Source of the DNA: Tuctoria greenei | Taxonomy: Eukaryota; Streptophyta; Magnoliopsida; Poales; Poaceae | Direction: 5' to 3' | Length of the DNA stretch: 64,000 bases | NCBI GenBank assembly: GCA_036927565.1 | Contig: JAYESD010000003.1 | Coordinates: 78,289,311-78,353,310 of the forward strand | Program-made: the position numbers and the translations under genes | In this document: positions 21,347-33,910 of the stretch, one piece after another | Numbering within the stretch: the stretch's first letter is position 1 | Layout of the letters: each line of letters starts with the position of its first letter | The notes under the pieces: model-generated | Database searches by the model: none | Told to the model about the DNA's origin: nothing | Seen by the model: only the letters and a program-made list of their open reading frames with translations

Positions 21347-23799
21347 TGTAAAATCCCACATTTTCCTTCATATGAGGTTCAGTTGTAAGTTGGTTATCAA
21401 CCCTAATGGAGACCAATTATAGATATGCTTATGAACTTGATCTCATCAAATAATTTCTTCCACTCATGCTTAAATTTTATTAACATGAGGAATGGACTTC
21501 ACTAATAATCTCAGATAAATTCTTTTGACCTCTCTTCAAAGTTTGGAATTATTTGAATGGAGGATCCTAGGTCAAATTAATATGCAGTACCCAATATATA
21601 TTCAAATTAACTACAAATTGAATATACACTGTATATTTGGCCCTGTCAAATTATTCAATGCAGAGGGCATAAATTTTTCTATGGTTTACTAATATTCCAA
21701 ATAGACTTCCCGCAAAGTTTCATAAATTATGAACTCCAATTGCTATTTTATTTGAGATGCTTAGCAAATTCAGACCCTATTAGGAATTCAAATTTTGAAT
21801 GCTGTTCAACTTAATTGAACATCATGATTTGAGCACACCATCATGGTCAGCATGACTTGCCTGACTTATCCTCATTTGCTATTTAAATCAGTGACACCAT
21901 TGAATTTCATCCAAATTCAAATTCAAATTTGAAATTCAATTGAAACTTGCTCTAATTCGAAATCCAATTGCCGAATCAAATTCCAGATATTTTTTTAAAC
22001 CTCCGCATAAAAATATAGAATTTTTGGATCAAGTTTGGTAAGGAAAATTGATGTTGCAGAGAAGGGGCAGGGATAAGAGTAGTGGGACCCACAAGTCAGT
22101 GAGACAAACTCGGTGCTGCTCTGCACGCCGTTTTTCCGGTGCTTCCCTGCTCGACACCGCGCTGCATGCAAACCACCACCGAGCTGCTCGTCTGCCTGCT
22201 TCATGGCGTGCCTTCTACTCCTCCCCGAGCTATATATACACTCCCCTGGTCGAAGTGGACACACACGCACAAGATCTACTCTGTTTTTCCCTTTCCGCCA
22301 CTGCACCACATCGCCACCGCCGTTCTTGATGCACCAGCCGAACAACGCAAGGATTCGCGGGCTTCCAACAGCAAAAGGTGGCTTAACTAGTTGCTCTTCC
22401 TTCCCATCCAGTCCTTTGTTTGATTCCCTGCTTATATGTGCAGTATTTCGAAGTTTCCTTGGAGCTCGCGGGTGAAGCCGCTAGGGAACCTTCTGTTCCA
22501 CGAGGACAGGCCACTTCAAGCACGTTTCCATCTCCTTCCTTGAAGCAATAAGGCACGCAAAGGTACCTAGATGCTTGTTGTGAAGTTTCAGCCACTATCG
22601 TGCTTCCTAGATCCCTTATCTCAAGTTTCCCCAAAAACAGTTCATACTGAGATCACTAGATTACCGGTTAAATTCCGTTTCTACGTACGATGACTTGTCA
22701 ATCCAATAAGGTATTCTCTCCTAGATCTCCTGACGCATCACCTCACCAAAATTGAAAGGAAGACATCGAGAGACGGGGTCGGACTTTGTGTTTTCATGGC
22801 CGCCGGTTGAAAAACCGTACTTCACCGTTGAACTCAGCTTTGCCGGCGATGTCACCCCATTATAACCCCCAAATAATCCTCCTGGTGCTCCCAGCAAACT
22901 CCCTGACCTTTTCCCGAGCCTATTACGCCATTTCCGAGCATTTTCGACGAACGCTGAAACCCTAGCTCCGCCGTCACCGTCGCATCGCCGTCTCCGGTCA
23001 TCGCCAACGTGATTGGACACCACCATCGGCTTGTGCGGTCGATTTTATGGTTGAGCGGTCAAGGAAAGGCTGAAAGGAGGTCGACACACCTAAGTCCGGC
23101 GAAGCGCCACCGCGGTTCCGGTGAGAGACGACGCCGCGTCGGGAGGTTGACGAAGGTGCGGGTCCTACCTGTCAATGACACCGCTCGCGTGGGATCAGCC
23201 GTGCACATGGATCCGGTGTGGCTGCGCGGGTAACCCCATGGCTCCCAGTGTGGCTCCGTTTTGATTGGCCTGATTCAAATAAAGCAGGACCGGCCCCTTT
23301 ATTTGAAATTTCCAGTAGGAAAATAAATCTAGAATCAATCCAAACTTGGAAAATCCATAACTTCCAGTAGAATTATCCAAAAATATTCAAGTAAATTTTG
23401 TTAGTACCAGAATGAAGAGTAATGTCCAGTGGTGCACTTGGATTTGTATGACAAGCCATATAAAGTTCTCTATAATTCAGATAAGCAAAATGCGTAAAGA
23501 ATTCATTCCTACAGTTCTATTAATTGGAAAATTCCCAATTTTGGTCAGAACACTATTGTTAATACAGTTGACCTCCTGTAAGAATTTCAGGTTCTTTGGA
23601 CATAAAATACTTGGTTGATCAATATTCCAAATATCTATGAAGTTATAAATTGAGAAAAATGGAAAATCAATTTCCAGAAATTTACCCAAACTTGAAAAAT
23701 CAGTTTCTCCCTGTAGTAAGGTTAGAAAATAGTGAAACAAAATTTCCTAGGACCAGTGAGACCCCCTCTACATGATACAACCCCCGGTAGCTATGATAG
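21347..23799 (+). repeat. 3' LTR of element B, segment 1
   Basis: It matches 9265 to about 11739 of the 5' LTR and is cut by element C after GATAG (23795-23799). TATA box CTATATATAC at 22229-22238. The stretch 22362-23098 is nearly identical to 10299-11035. Confidence 0.92.
22229..22238 (+). promoter_or_regulatory. TATA box of the B 3' LTR
   Basis: CTATATATAC within CCCGAGCTATATATACACTC, the copy of the 5' LTR TATA box. In the 3' LTR it could drive read-out transcription. Confidence 0.6.
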
Positions 23800-26700
23800 T
23801 GTGGGGACCGGAATCCTGACATCTGAGGATCTCATTGGGTGGTGTCGTGCGATGCGACACCCAACAATATACAGGAACAAAACCCGAATAAAATACAAGA
23901 CGAAGTCTTTTGTTTATAATACAGCGGAAGTTTTACAATACTAGCGGAAGTAAAGAAATATATATATCATAGCTACGCTCTCAGCACTAGCTATGCAAAA
24001 GCAATGTTATCCATGCCTTGGATACTTTGCACTAGCAACACTCAATCACGGCATCGTGCAGGGTTCCCATTCGATTGTACACCCTGGAGGGGGTGCAACC
24101 TCATCATCAAACCCTTCATCAATTGTATAACCTGCAAAAACTCGTTAACTGCAAACGTGAGCATAAGGCTCAGCAAGACTAACCCGTCTCACTAGACATA
24201 TGCAAAGGGGACACTAAACATAGGTAAGGTGAAGCATAAATGACTCACCTACAAGTGGATCCTTATAATCAGGTTTTATGTAGCAAAAGACATTCTCCAG
24301 GCACGGCACATCATGGGCTCCACAATCAAAAAAGAAACGCTTTACCGATGATATGACATGCCTGGAGCACATAATGCTATTACAGCTAAAGTATGGGGAA
24401 ACTGTAAACTGTTAATTGCACTATCTCTAAATCATATAAGGTTGCAAAGCAATGATAAGTCAATACAATATAATTTTTCTGGTTTCTTTAGTATTTACTA
24501 CGTCACAGCGCATTGAACAAGTGGTACTCTATTACTGCGAGGGACAGTGATTGCAATCAGGACACACCCGGACAACATGACACATACGTCGTTCGGAAGT
24601 GTCAGCGAGTACACCTGTACCTACATAACACTTCAGTATTAGGCGTATATGGTCACCTTTCACAAGAAACCCGAACGCCGAACCCATCTCACCTCCGCAA
24701 ACAGACGGTCTCCGCACGGAACACCTCTTGTGTCCGCCGACCGATTTACACCTTACTGTCCTCCATCCACCCCTATCGATGGTAAGTTAGTGGGCCTCGA
24801 CACCCCAGTTATCGAGTTACATCAGTTTACTGGATTCCATATGTCCATTATGTCTCCGGCACAATTCAAGCTTGTCCGAAGGGGCCGCATATAGATGGGC
24901 CTTAATCGACACAGGCATGGCTATGCGACCGAGACTCAATTCTCGCTGCTTCCTATCCATTCCCTGCCCGGTCTCAGTTTCATTATATTATGCCATTTTC
25001 TATCTAACCAATCTTGTGAGATATGTCCTACATCTCTTGCGAGTAGATTCCAACTACTCGACTTCTACCGGATTTCCTATGCATTAGCAAAGCAGTTACT
25101 ACAGGTCAAACTGTAACTCGTTTCAACCAATCCCTGGGATTTTTGGTCATGCATGTGGAGTATCAATCATCCTAAACGTAATGCACAATTCATATACTAC
25201 TCATCATAGTGATAAAGTAAAATTTTATAAACGACTTAAATGCAAACCGGGGCTTGCCTTGTTGCAGGTTAGAGTCTGAGTTAATATTTGGAAGGTGCCC
25301 TTCCAAGGTTTCTGGCTCCTCCTCGACTTCGGTCACTATACGATATGCATATAACAGGTATATAAATGACTTTGAAAAATAATTATTACCAAGACCATGA
25401 TTTAATTTATGGTGACCATTATGTGATAATGACCTAATTGGTTTTGGAACTTTGATGGTCGATACTAGGGAATATGATAGAAACTCTTGCAAAGAACAGG
25501 AGATGATCAAAGTAGATTGTGGTCTCCAAAATTATGGCAAGCAATTAACTTCCAAAAATTCTAGAGAGGGAACTGTAGCTTGAACATAGCTAACAGTTGA
25601 TAATCAAGATAGAGGAAGTTGTCTTTGTTCTAACAAAATTTGTTCCATAAGTTTCTAAGCTTTGGTCAAGGAGTTATGATATTTCTAAGTTGGTAAGAAT
25701 TTCTGGAATTATCTTATAATTGAATTGTTAGCCATTTAATCAATATTCGGTTTGTAACTGAATTAGGACTAGGATAGTAGGTCAATTAAATCCAAGATTT
25801 TTACAGGAACTATTTCATGACTAATGGAAGGTTCAGTCCAAATTTGGGATATAATAAAGTCACTGAACATATGTAAAAATTCAATAACTGAAAAAGGTAA
25901 TTGAACTATACTGAGGGTTAAACAGGTGCAATGGCTCCCAAACATTTTCTGGTTGTCAAGAATAAGACAGCAAATTTTATGTGAATTTTGGGTATTTTTC
26001 CAGTGGAAATCTTATCAGAAAAAATTGTATTTGCATTTGGAAAGATTGTTTCCTACAGAATTTAACTTTGAGTTTCACAGAACCTAATTGGTACTGATAG
26101 AAACTAGAGCTGAGGGGCTCTCAAACAAAATTTGTTTGAATATTTTTGGAGCATCCTATAGAAATAGATTGATTTTCAAACTTTGGAAATGGTTCTGCAC
26201 CAAAAGGGAAAATTCATCTTTTGAATTTGGCGCCAGGGCCCACTGGATTTAAAATCATCCAATCAGGGGCAAGCCACACCTGGGGTTATAAACTTTTCCA
26301 CGCGGCCACACTGGATCCTTAGCCACAGACTGATCCGGGCGCGTTGCGTTCACTGGCAGGTGGGACCGGCGAACCCGGTCTTCTTCCACCTCGAGTCATT
26401 GCTCGGACGGTGGCGTTCTCACCGGTGCACGGTGGCGCTTTCGCCGGTGATAGCTTCCGACCTTCGGGAGGCCTCAGGAATCGCTGCTCCCATATATTTT
26501 CGCATGGGGAACACGATGGACTAGCTCTCGACGGCGAGGGGTGACCAGAAAACTAATCCCGACGGCGGCGGCGGGGGTTAGGGTTTTAGTGAAGTGGAGA
26601 CCATCGATTCCCGAGCTAAACTTCTCGTTTGACAGCTCGGGAAGCATCGTGGATGCATGGGGAAGGTCTCAGGAGGGTTTTGAGCTCGTGTCATAGCCGG

Positions 26701-27956
26701 CAATACCGAAGTCGATGGTGAACCAAGCGTTAACAACGGCGGAAGGGGAAAACTTGAAGATCTTGCTAATTAGCCGATGGTTCTTTCTGATTTTTGGAGG
26801 GAAGGTGCGTTAGACTACATGGATCATGTCCTCTAACTGGATCCAAGATATTTTGTACATACAATCGAAATTAAACCGACGATCTAGCCTCAACATGATA
26901 AAAGTGCTTCGGGATTTTAAAGAATACTAGAGCTAGGATGCATGATAGGGATTCAAGCTTAACCAGAAGCTGCACGAGGTCGTTGCGCACCTTTTTGTTA
27001 TTGACCGAAGAGGATGAGGGTGCTTGTATCGACGACGAGGCTGCGCGGCGCCAAGCGGCACGGGTGATCGCGGCGGCGATGAAAAATGGTGCGGTGCAGT
27101 GAATGGGTGAGGACTCCGTCGATGGGGGGGGGCTTTTATAGGCGCCACTGCGGTAGATAAGGACGTCAGGGGGGGGGGGGCAGTTGGAGGCGACCGACGC
27201 CGACGGCGAGCTGGTGCATGCAATCATCGCGGTGTCGACCGGGGGTGAGAAACAGAGGCGGTGAATCGGTTTCACTGCCAGACCTGTGGGCCCCACCTCT
27301 CTCCCTTATCCATTTCTTTAAATTCTAGCTTAAACATTGTCCAAAAATTCCCCAAATTTACAGGTAGACTAAGATAAATATGGGGAATTCAATTCTGCAA
27401 TCAGAATTCAATTTGGACATAGTTTCCATCAAATTCAAAATCAAATTTGAATTCCAATATGGGTATAAACCTTGTTGAAATGAATAGTATCTGAGGTCCA
27501 AAAATATCCAAACTTTGAAATCAAGTTTCCCTGAACCATAAAAGGCCTTAGAAAAATTAGGGGTTGATTTGGGCAAAGATTAGTGCAAAGCTAAATTTGA
27601 TGTAGACGCGAATTGAATCCTTTGTACGTGTCCAAACAAATGGAAGATGTACTTCAAAAATCTTGAAATTTTTCTGAGAAGCTATTTAGATATTTAAGAG
27701 TCCAAGGAAAAATTTGGAGCCTTGGATTTGAATCTTTTTGGTAGGGCCTAATATGCATAGCAACATAATCAAATAACATTGGTTTTGATTTTTATACTGC
27801 TGCCATATAATTTGCCCTAGCAATTGCAATCAATATGTAGAACGAAAACTTTTTGGTGAGGTCAAGATTATGTGCAAAATTTTGTTGCCCTACATTATGT
27901 TTGATAAACCACTTGTGGTTGAACTTCTCATAAAAGGAAAAAGTGGGACTTTACAT
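23800..27956 (-). repeat. Left (3') LTR of element C (4157 bp)
   Basis: The plus strand starts TGTGGGGACC and ends ACTTTACA, which is TGTAAAGTCC...GGTCCCCACA on the element strand. It contains GC-rich and oligo-G tracts near 27122-27180. The ORFs in it recur in the right LTR and have no domain. Confidence 0.92.
27133..27140 (-). promoter_or_regulatory. TATA box of the left LTR of C
   Basis: On the minus strand TATAAAAG within GCCTATAAAAGCC. The same box is at 39051-39058 in the right LTR. Confidence 0.65.
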
Positions 27957-27973
27957 TCCTCCCCATTAAAAGA
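27957..27973 (-). other. Polypurine tract of element C
   Basis: Minus strand CTTTTAATGGGGAGGAA directly before TGTAAAGTCC. Confidence 0.8.
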
Positions 27974-28019
27974 ATCTCGTCCCGAGATTACAAAGGAAGG
28001 ACAAAAGATAAAGATCTAC

Positions 28020-29392
28020 TGAACATGTGCCGCTAACAATTCCGGATAGTTCATTTTAAGATATTCCTCGCTTTCTCATGTGGCTTCTTCAGCACTGTGG
28101 TTGCTCCACAAGACTTTGTAGAAACGCAATGTGTGCCTTCTTGTGGTGCGAGTTTTCTCAGCAACGATCTGGGTTGGATGCTCAGAATATGTAAGATCTG
28201 GCTGGAGGGTTTCCAAATCCTCAATAGGTATATTTGTTGGGATTTTGAGACATTTCCGAAACTGAGAAATGTGAAACACATTATGGACCCCTGCCAGTGA
28301 TGGCGGTAACTCCAATTGATATGCCACAGGTCCGCATCTTTTGATTATTGCGAACGGCCCAATAAAACGTGGAGCTAGCTTACCTCTCACTCCGAATCGA
28401 TGAATTCCTTTCATCGGGGATACCCGGAGATAAACTTGATCCCCAACCTCGAAGTGAAGAGGTCGACGTCGTTTGTCTGCATAGATCTTCTGATGAGACT
28501 GAGCGGTTTTGAGATTGGCTTGAATAAGACATACTTGCTCTTCGGCTTCATTTATCAAATCGATGCCATATACCACTCGTTCACCAGATTCACACCAATT
28601 CATGGGTGTGCGACACTTACGGCCATAAAGAGCTTCATATGGTGCCATCTGGATGCTAGACTGGTAACCGTTGTTGTACGAAAATTCCGCCAATGGTAGA
28701 TGATCATCCCAATTACTTCGATTGTGGATGGCACAGGCACGGAGCATATCCTCTAGCACTTGATTCACCCGTTCGGTTTGTCCATCAGTCTAAGGATGAT
28801 AAGTCGAGCTTCGAATCAGTTTGGTACCCAATGCATCGTGGAGATGCTCCCAAAAGCGAGCGACAAAAATAGATCCATGATCTAAAATGATAGTGCGGGG
28901 TACACCATGTAGACACAATATCCTAGAGATATAAAGTTCTGTATACCGCTTTACATCATACTTGACACTGACTGGTATAAAATGAGCTGATTTGGTCAAC
29001 CGGTCAACGATCACCCAAATTGAGTCATGCTTATGGAGAGTGGGAGGCAATCCAACAATGAAATCCATGCTGATATCCTCCCATTTTCAAGCCGGTATGC
29101 TTAATGGTTGAAACTGTCCAGCTGCCTTCATATGGTCGGCCTTAACTCGTCGACACGTATCACATTCGGATATGTATTTTGCTACTTCTCTCTTCATCCG
29201 AGTCCACCAGAACTTCTTTCTCAGATCTTGGTACATTTTGTTACTTCCCGGATGAATGGAATACTTGGATAAATGAGCTTCATCCAGTATCTTCTTCTGA
29301 AGTTCCAGGTTTCGGGGTACCACTATACGGTTTTTAAACCAGAGGGTACCTTCATTGTCACATCGGAAACATTTCATCTCCCCCTTCTCCAT
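28020..29392 (-). pseudogene. Element C integrase and chromodomain
   Basis: 29392-29087 holds the zinc-binding part (HLSKYSIHPGSNKMYQDL ... CDTCRRVK). 29068-28790 holds the core with MDFIVGLPPT and the second Asp in ILDHGSIF. 28768-28076 gives VNQVLEDMLRACAIH, EFSYNNGYQSSIQMAPYEALYGRKCRTPMNW, VYLRVSPMKGIHRFGV and HNVFHISQFRKCLK, and then the chromodomain FYKVLWSNHSAEEAT. Nonsense codons are at 29087-29089 (Trp to TGA), 28790-28792 (Gln to TAG) and 28076-28078 (Trp to TGA inside the chromodomain). Otherwise well preserved. Confidence 0.9.
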
Positions 29393-30060
29393 TCTTTGCG
29401 AATGTGCGACATCCCTTTGTCCTCCTTCTGAGCTGCCATAATATCCTCATTGATAGTAGGAATGAGAGCTAGGTTGTAGAGTGCCCCATATGGAACCAAG
29501 TACAGACTCGGTTCTTCTTCTCCTTCCATTGAGGTAATGGAAAGATTGTCGACATGGGACTTGCGGCTCAGAGCATCTGCGACTACATTCGCTTTGCCTG
29601 GATGGTAGTGGATCTCAATCTCATAATCCTTGATTAACTCCAACCATCTACGATGTCGCATATTTAAATCTTTTTGGGTGAAGATGTATTTCAGGCTCTT
29701 GTGATCGGTGTAGAGATGTACTAAATTACCCAGTAGATAATGTCTCCACATCTTTAATGCTAGTACCACAGCAGTGAGTTCTAGATCATGAGTCGGATAG
29801 TGCTGCTCATGGTTCCGAAGCTGCTGTGATCCATAAGCAACCACTCGTCTATTCTGCATCAACACACATCCTAAACCAATTCCTGATGCATCACAATACA
29901 CGTCAAATGATCTGGTTGTGTCTGGTTGAGCTAATACTGGTGCCGTTGTGAGGTGTTTTACTAATGCTTGAAAACCTGCCTCACATGTCCTAGTCAATAC
30001 ATACTTCATCCCCTTCTTCAGAAGTTCTGTCATTTGTTTAGCTATTTTGGAGAAACTAGG
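29374..30060 (-). pseudogene. Element C RNase H domain
   Basis: The frame 30033-29374 reads TELLKKGMKYV, SFDVYCDASGIGLGCVLMQ, HYPTHDLELTAVVLALKMW, LYTDHKSLKYIF and HPGKANVVADALSRKS. All conserved acidic positions are present. It ends in a frameshift into the integrase frame near 29390. Confidence 0.9.
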
Positions 30061-31180
30061 AATGAACCTTTGGTAATACCCAGCTAAACCTAGGAAACTT
30101 CAAACTTCATGTACAGAATTTGGAGACTCCCATTTGAGGACTTGCTTGATCTTGCTTGGATCAACTGCAATCCCTGCTGCTGATATGATGTGCCCTAAAA
30201 ATGGCACTTGGCTGATCTAGAATTCACACTTGCTGAACTTAGCATATAGCTGGTGGTCCCGTAATTGTTGAAGCACGATACCCAAGTGTTGAGCATGTTC
30301 TTCTTCGGATTTTGAATACACAAGTATGTCGTCAATGAATACCACGACAAACTTGTCCAATTCCAGCATAAACACCGAGTTCATGAGATACATGAAATGA
30401 GCCGGTGCGTTGGTCAATCTGAAGGACATAACAAGGTACTCATACAGTCCATACCTCGTCGAGAATGTTGTCTTTGGTATGTCTTATGGTCAGATTCTGA
30501 TCTGATGATAACCAGAACGAAGATCCATCTTCGAAAATATTTTAGCACCCATCAATTGATCGAAAAGGATATCAATGCGTGGTAGTGGATACTTGTTTTT
30601 GATAGTGACAGCATTGAGTGGACGATAGTCTACACATAGTCTCAAGGTTTTATCTTTCTTCTCTACGAACAGTGCAGAACAACCCCATGATGATGAACTT
30701 GGACGAATGAAACCCTTGTTCTCAAGTTCGGTTAACTGTTCCTTGAGTTCTGCAAGTTCCTTGGGTGCCATCTTGTAGGGTGGTCTTGAGATTGCCACTG
30801 TTCCCGGTGCAAGTTTAATCTTGAACTCTATATCTCTTTCTGGGGGCATACCAGGAAGATCTTCTGGAAATACATCCAGGTATTCACATACTACCGGAAT
30901 ACCTTTTAGCTCAATAACTTCGGTATTATGAGTAGATGGATTCACTAGAATGGTTCTCTCAATATTGAGGACTTGAGAGGGATGAAGTGTAGAATTTAGA
31001 TATATTTTTCGAGGGACCATATCTAGAATAGCACCATAGTATTGTAACCATGCCATTCCCAAGATGACATCTAACTTCTGATGCTCTAGTATCAGAAGTG
31101 AAGTAAGATATATGGTTCCATCTAGGTTAAGTGGTATCCCAGGAACTAATTCATTTGTTACTGTTTTCCCGGCTGGAGTG
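30061..31180 (-). pseudogene. Element C reverse transcriptase
   Basis: Frame 31317-30490 contains FIRPSSSSWGCSALFVEKKDK, LRLCVDYRPLNAVTIKNKYP and MDLRSGYHQIRI. 30429-30217 contains SFRLTNAPAHFMYLMNSVF and the catalytic FIDD box (VVVFIDDILVYSKS). Nonsense codons are at 30490-30492 (TGA), 30484-30486 (TAA), 30217-30219 (Trp to TAG) and 30100-30102 (Arg to TGA). The catalytic residues survive. Confidence 0.9.
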
Positions 31181-31430
31181 CTAATCACATATGGAGTTTT
31201 TGTGGAGATTATAGACAATTGACTTTTAATAGCAAAAGACTTGCTAATGACATTGTGTGAAGCTCCGGAGTCAAAGAGTATGACAACGGGATGATCGAAG
31301 ATAGAGAACGTACCCATGAGTACGGGTGCGCCTTCCAGAACATCCTCAATGGCGAGGTGGTGGACGTTGCCGAGTCTGGGAACTGGCTTCTTGGGCTGGT
31401 TGCGGGGTTGGTTGGCGCCCTAGTATGATG
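31181..31430 (-). pseudogene. Element C aspartic protease
   Basis: HPVVILFDSGASHNVISKSFA is readable here, with the D-S-G active site at about 31270, followed by the flap and the LDVILGMAWLQYYGAIL stretch further down the same frame. Confidence 0.85.
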
Positions 31431-32538
31431 ATTGTCCTCTGCCTTGCCTACTCTGCGGGCAGTCCTTGGCGAAGTGCCCCGTACGTCAACACGTGAAACA
31501 CGTGTACAGGGTTTGGCCAGTATGAATGGGACGACGAAATCCCGGTGCACGTGGTGGAGGTGGAAGTGCACGTGGGATCATCCCCTGCTGTTGTTGCGGT
31601 GGAAGCCCGGAGTTGATGAACCGGCGACCACTGAACATTGGTGGTCATGATGGCGGTTGCCACCTCTAGCCGGATGGTGATCGATACACCATACGGTACT
31701 TCTGAGGAGCACCACCTCCGCTGCCCTATGGAGCACTCCTCTTCTTCTTGTCTGAGGACAGTTCTCGAGTAGCGTCCCCCTGCATGATCGCGGCGTTGAC
31801 CAGGTTGTTGAAACTGCCGCGGTTGAAAAAGACCAGCTTGTCCTTCATCTTGGTGTTCAGCCCCCGGTAGAAGCACTCTCGCTTCCTGTCTTCTGTGTTC
31901 ACTTGGTCCCGTGCATATTGGGCCAAGTGGTTGAAGACCTTGGAGTACTCATAAGCACTCCTTCCTCCCTGATTCAACTCCAATAACTCTTGAAGCTTCC
32001 TCCTTATAATCCCGGGAGGAATATGATAGGCGCGGAACGCCTCCCGGAATTCTGCCCAGCTCACGACATAGCCTGCGAGGCGTGCGGCGATGTAGTTTGC
32101 CCACCACGCACCAGCAGAACCCTGCAGTTGCTGAGATGCAAACAAAGCCTTCTGTTGTTCGGTTACCTCAAGTAAACCGAACTTCCCTTCAATGGTGCGG
32201 AGCCAGTTGTCGGCCTCCAAAGGATCATCGGCCTCTCTGAAGATCGGTGGATGCGTCAATGAGAAATCCGAGTAGGAACTCAGATACGACTGACGTGGCC
32301 CATCAGCGTGTCGTCCCCCTTGACGGGACGAGTGCTGTACAAGAGTCCGCAACAACTCGGTTTTCTCGTCACGCGAGCCGAGTACTGCTGCGAGAACCTC
32401 CGCGAGACTTCTGAGAAGTGTAGGTGGAGGTGGTGGAGGTGGCTGCGTCTGAGGCGTATTCTGCACCGGGGGTGGTGTGTCATCCCCCTGCCCTCCACAT
32501 GAGCCTCCCACTTCTGGGGCTGCACGTGTACGCACCAT
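31431..32538 (-). pseudogene. Element C gag
   Basis: ATG at 32538 (MVRTRAAPEVGG, the same start as in B). The gag domain reads GSAGAWWANYIAARLAGYVVSWAEFREAFRAYHIPPG and GGRSAYEYSKVFNHLAQYARDQ. A TAG follows RSAP at 31726. Downstream is a Gln/Pro-rich region and a zinc knuckle near 31460-31510 in which TGA replaces the residue after the second Cys. The first 270 codons are open. Confidence 0.88.
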
Positions 32539-32914
32539 GCTGCAATACAACGATTCGTACCATAAGTCTCACTGCCTCAAGTTCATCCTTCCATATACAT
32601 AGTAATGCTGTAGACCACGATAGAAAATATACAACATCAACATATATTGATAAAGTACAAACTTTATACAAGATATATTATCTCTGGACCAAGTTTACAG
32701 TTGTAAACTCCAAAATGGTGGACTCCCACTATGGAAATACATCTCTACCATACTTGGTCCTCTTGAGATGTCGTACACATCTGGTTATCTAGACATAACC
32801 ACCACTACTCCTAATATGACACAAACATGGTCACAAAAGAAAAACATGAGCAACTATTAAACTATAGGCTTCCCCGTGTCAGCGGAAGTGCTGCCACATT
32901 CCCTTCAATATGTC
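32539..32914 (-). other. Spacer between gag and ORF0 of C
   Basis: Non-coding on the element strand. It ends in GTATTGCAG immediately before the gag ATG, the counterpart of TTTGGATGCAG in B. Confidence 0.5.
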
Positions 32915-33910
32915 CTACTCGACGTATTCAAGTTCCTTGGGATCTTCTTCTTCTTCTTCATCATCCTCAGGAGTAGGCACCACGGTTATGGGTGCTGAAG
33001 TAGAAGCTACTGTCTCACCCATTATTGATGCCTTTGTGGCCACCAATGCTTGTATATCGGCCTGCACCATAAACATCCTAAAGTCGTCAAGTTCTTGCTG
33101 GGCCTGTTTGCAACTGGCTTTCCAGTCCTGAGCCTCTGCCCTGGACCGATCTCGAGCTTCAGTCATCGTGCTCAACTGAGTACCCAGCCGGTGCACATCA
33201 ACTAAGCTTGCTTCTAACTCAATTTCCATTTCTTGAGTTGCTCCACGAGCCTCTGAAAGGTCTTGAGTAATTATCTCATACTGCTCTTCTTTGAAACGGA
33301 GACGTTGGTTGAGAGGGGCGATCGAGGTTCTAAGTGATTTATTTTCACGTTCAAAGCGGTCCCCTCGAATCATGGTTTCCCTCAGATTATCCACCAACTC
33401 CTTAATGCACGCTTTCTGGTTGCCATTTTCGCGACGTGATGCCGATGCATACACTGCTAAAGCTGTCACCGATGTTCCCCCGCGGAGATCATAATCGGCG
33501 ATCAATCGGTTAGCCCATCCTTCAGCAGCCCTACCGCTGACCGGAAAGAACTCATACGGAGTACCCACAAGCTGATGATGGTGAAGTCTGCAAAACCTCC
33601 CCATAGCAACACTTGCGGCGAAGCTCCAAGTTTCTTCCAATAGAACACCCCTTGTTTTGATAGAAAAGGGGGCCCATCCGTTGCTTGGTGGATCAGCAGG
33701 TACGTCGACATAGATGACACACTTCTTCACTCCGTTGTCATGGGATTCCTTTCCCCAATAGCTAGGCGCCTCCTCATATCCGTACTGGCTCAGTAGCATG
33801 ACAAACAAATCCGGAAACCCGCCTTGACCAGTGCATGTCGCGTGCATCCAACCGTTAGGTAATTGGATTATCTCTGCTGCCATCTTCCTGTAGAAACACC
33901 ACAGTTTCAT
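32915..33910 (-). CDS. ORF0 of element C: intact pre-gag ORF with coiled coil
   Basis: An uninterrupted frame of 331 codons lies between the primer-binding site and gag. The better start is the tenth codon (ATG 33883, MAAEIIQLPNGW), because the homologous frame in B begins there and an acceptor-like TTTCTACAG lies just upstream; this gives 322 residues. Residues ~20-140 look globular (YGYEEAPSYWGKES, KKCVIYVDVPADPP, NGWAPFSIKTRGV, TWSFAASVAMGRF). Residues ~150-270 are rich in E, K, R, Q and L with heptad-like spacing, suggesting a coiled coil. The tail is acidic (EDDEEEEEDPKELEYVE). No enzyme motif, zinc finger, signal peptide or membrane segment is seen. It is intact while the adjacent gag-pol is not. 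Possibly the orf0 class reported for RIRE3-type elements (from memory, unverified). Function unknown. Confidence 0.8.
   Translation of the reverse strand: MKLWCFYRKMAAEIIQLPNGWMHATCTGQGGFPDLFVMLLSQYGYEEAPSYWGKESHDNGVKKCVIYVDVPADPPSNGWAPFSIKTRGVLLEETWSFAASVAMGRFCRLHHHQLVGTPYEFFPVSGRAAEGWANRLIADYDLRGGTSVTALAVYASASRRENGNQKACIKELVDNLRETMIRGDRFERENKSLRTSIAPLNQRLRFKEEQYEIITQDLSEARGATQEMEIELEASLVDVHRLGTQLSTMTEARDRSRAEAQDWKASCKQAQQELDDFRMFMVQADIQALVATKASIMGETVASTSAPITVVPTPEDDEEEEEDPKELEYVE

Noticed and set aside
25190..25510. 106-codon minus-strand ORF, nearly identical at 37116-37436
   Set aside because: Part of both C LTRs; conservation is due to LTR duplication.
26871..27296. Proline/serine-rich ORFs on the minus strand, recurring at 38786-39136
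   Set aside because: GC-rich part of the C LTR around the TATA box; frame composition reflects base composition and the copies differ by frame-changing indels.
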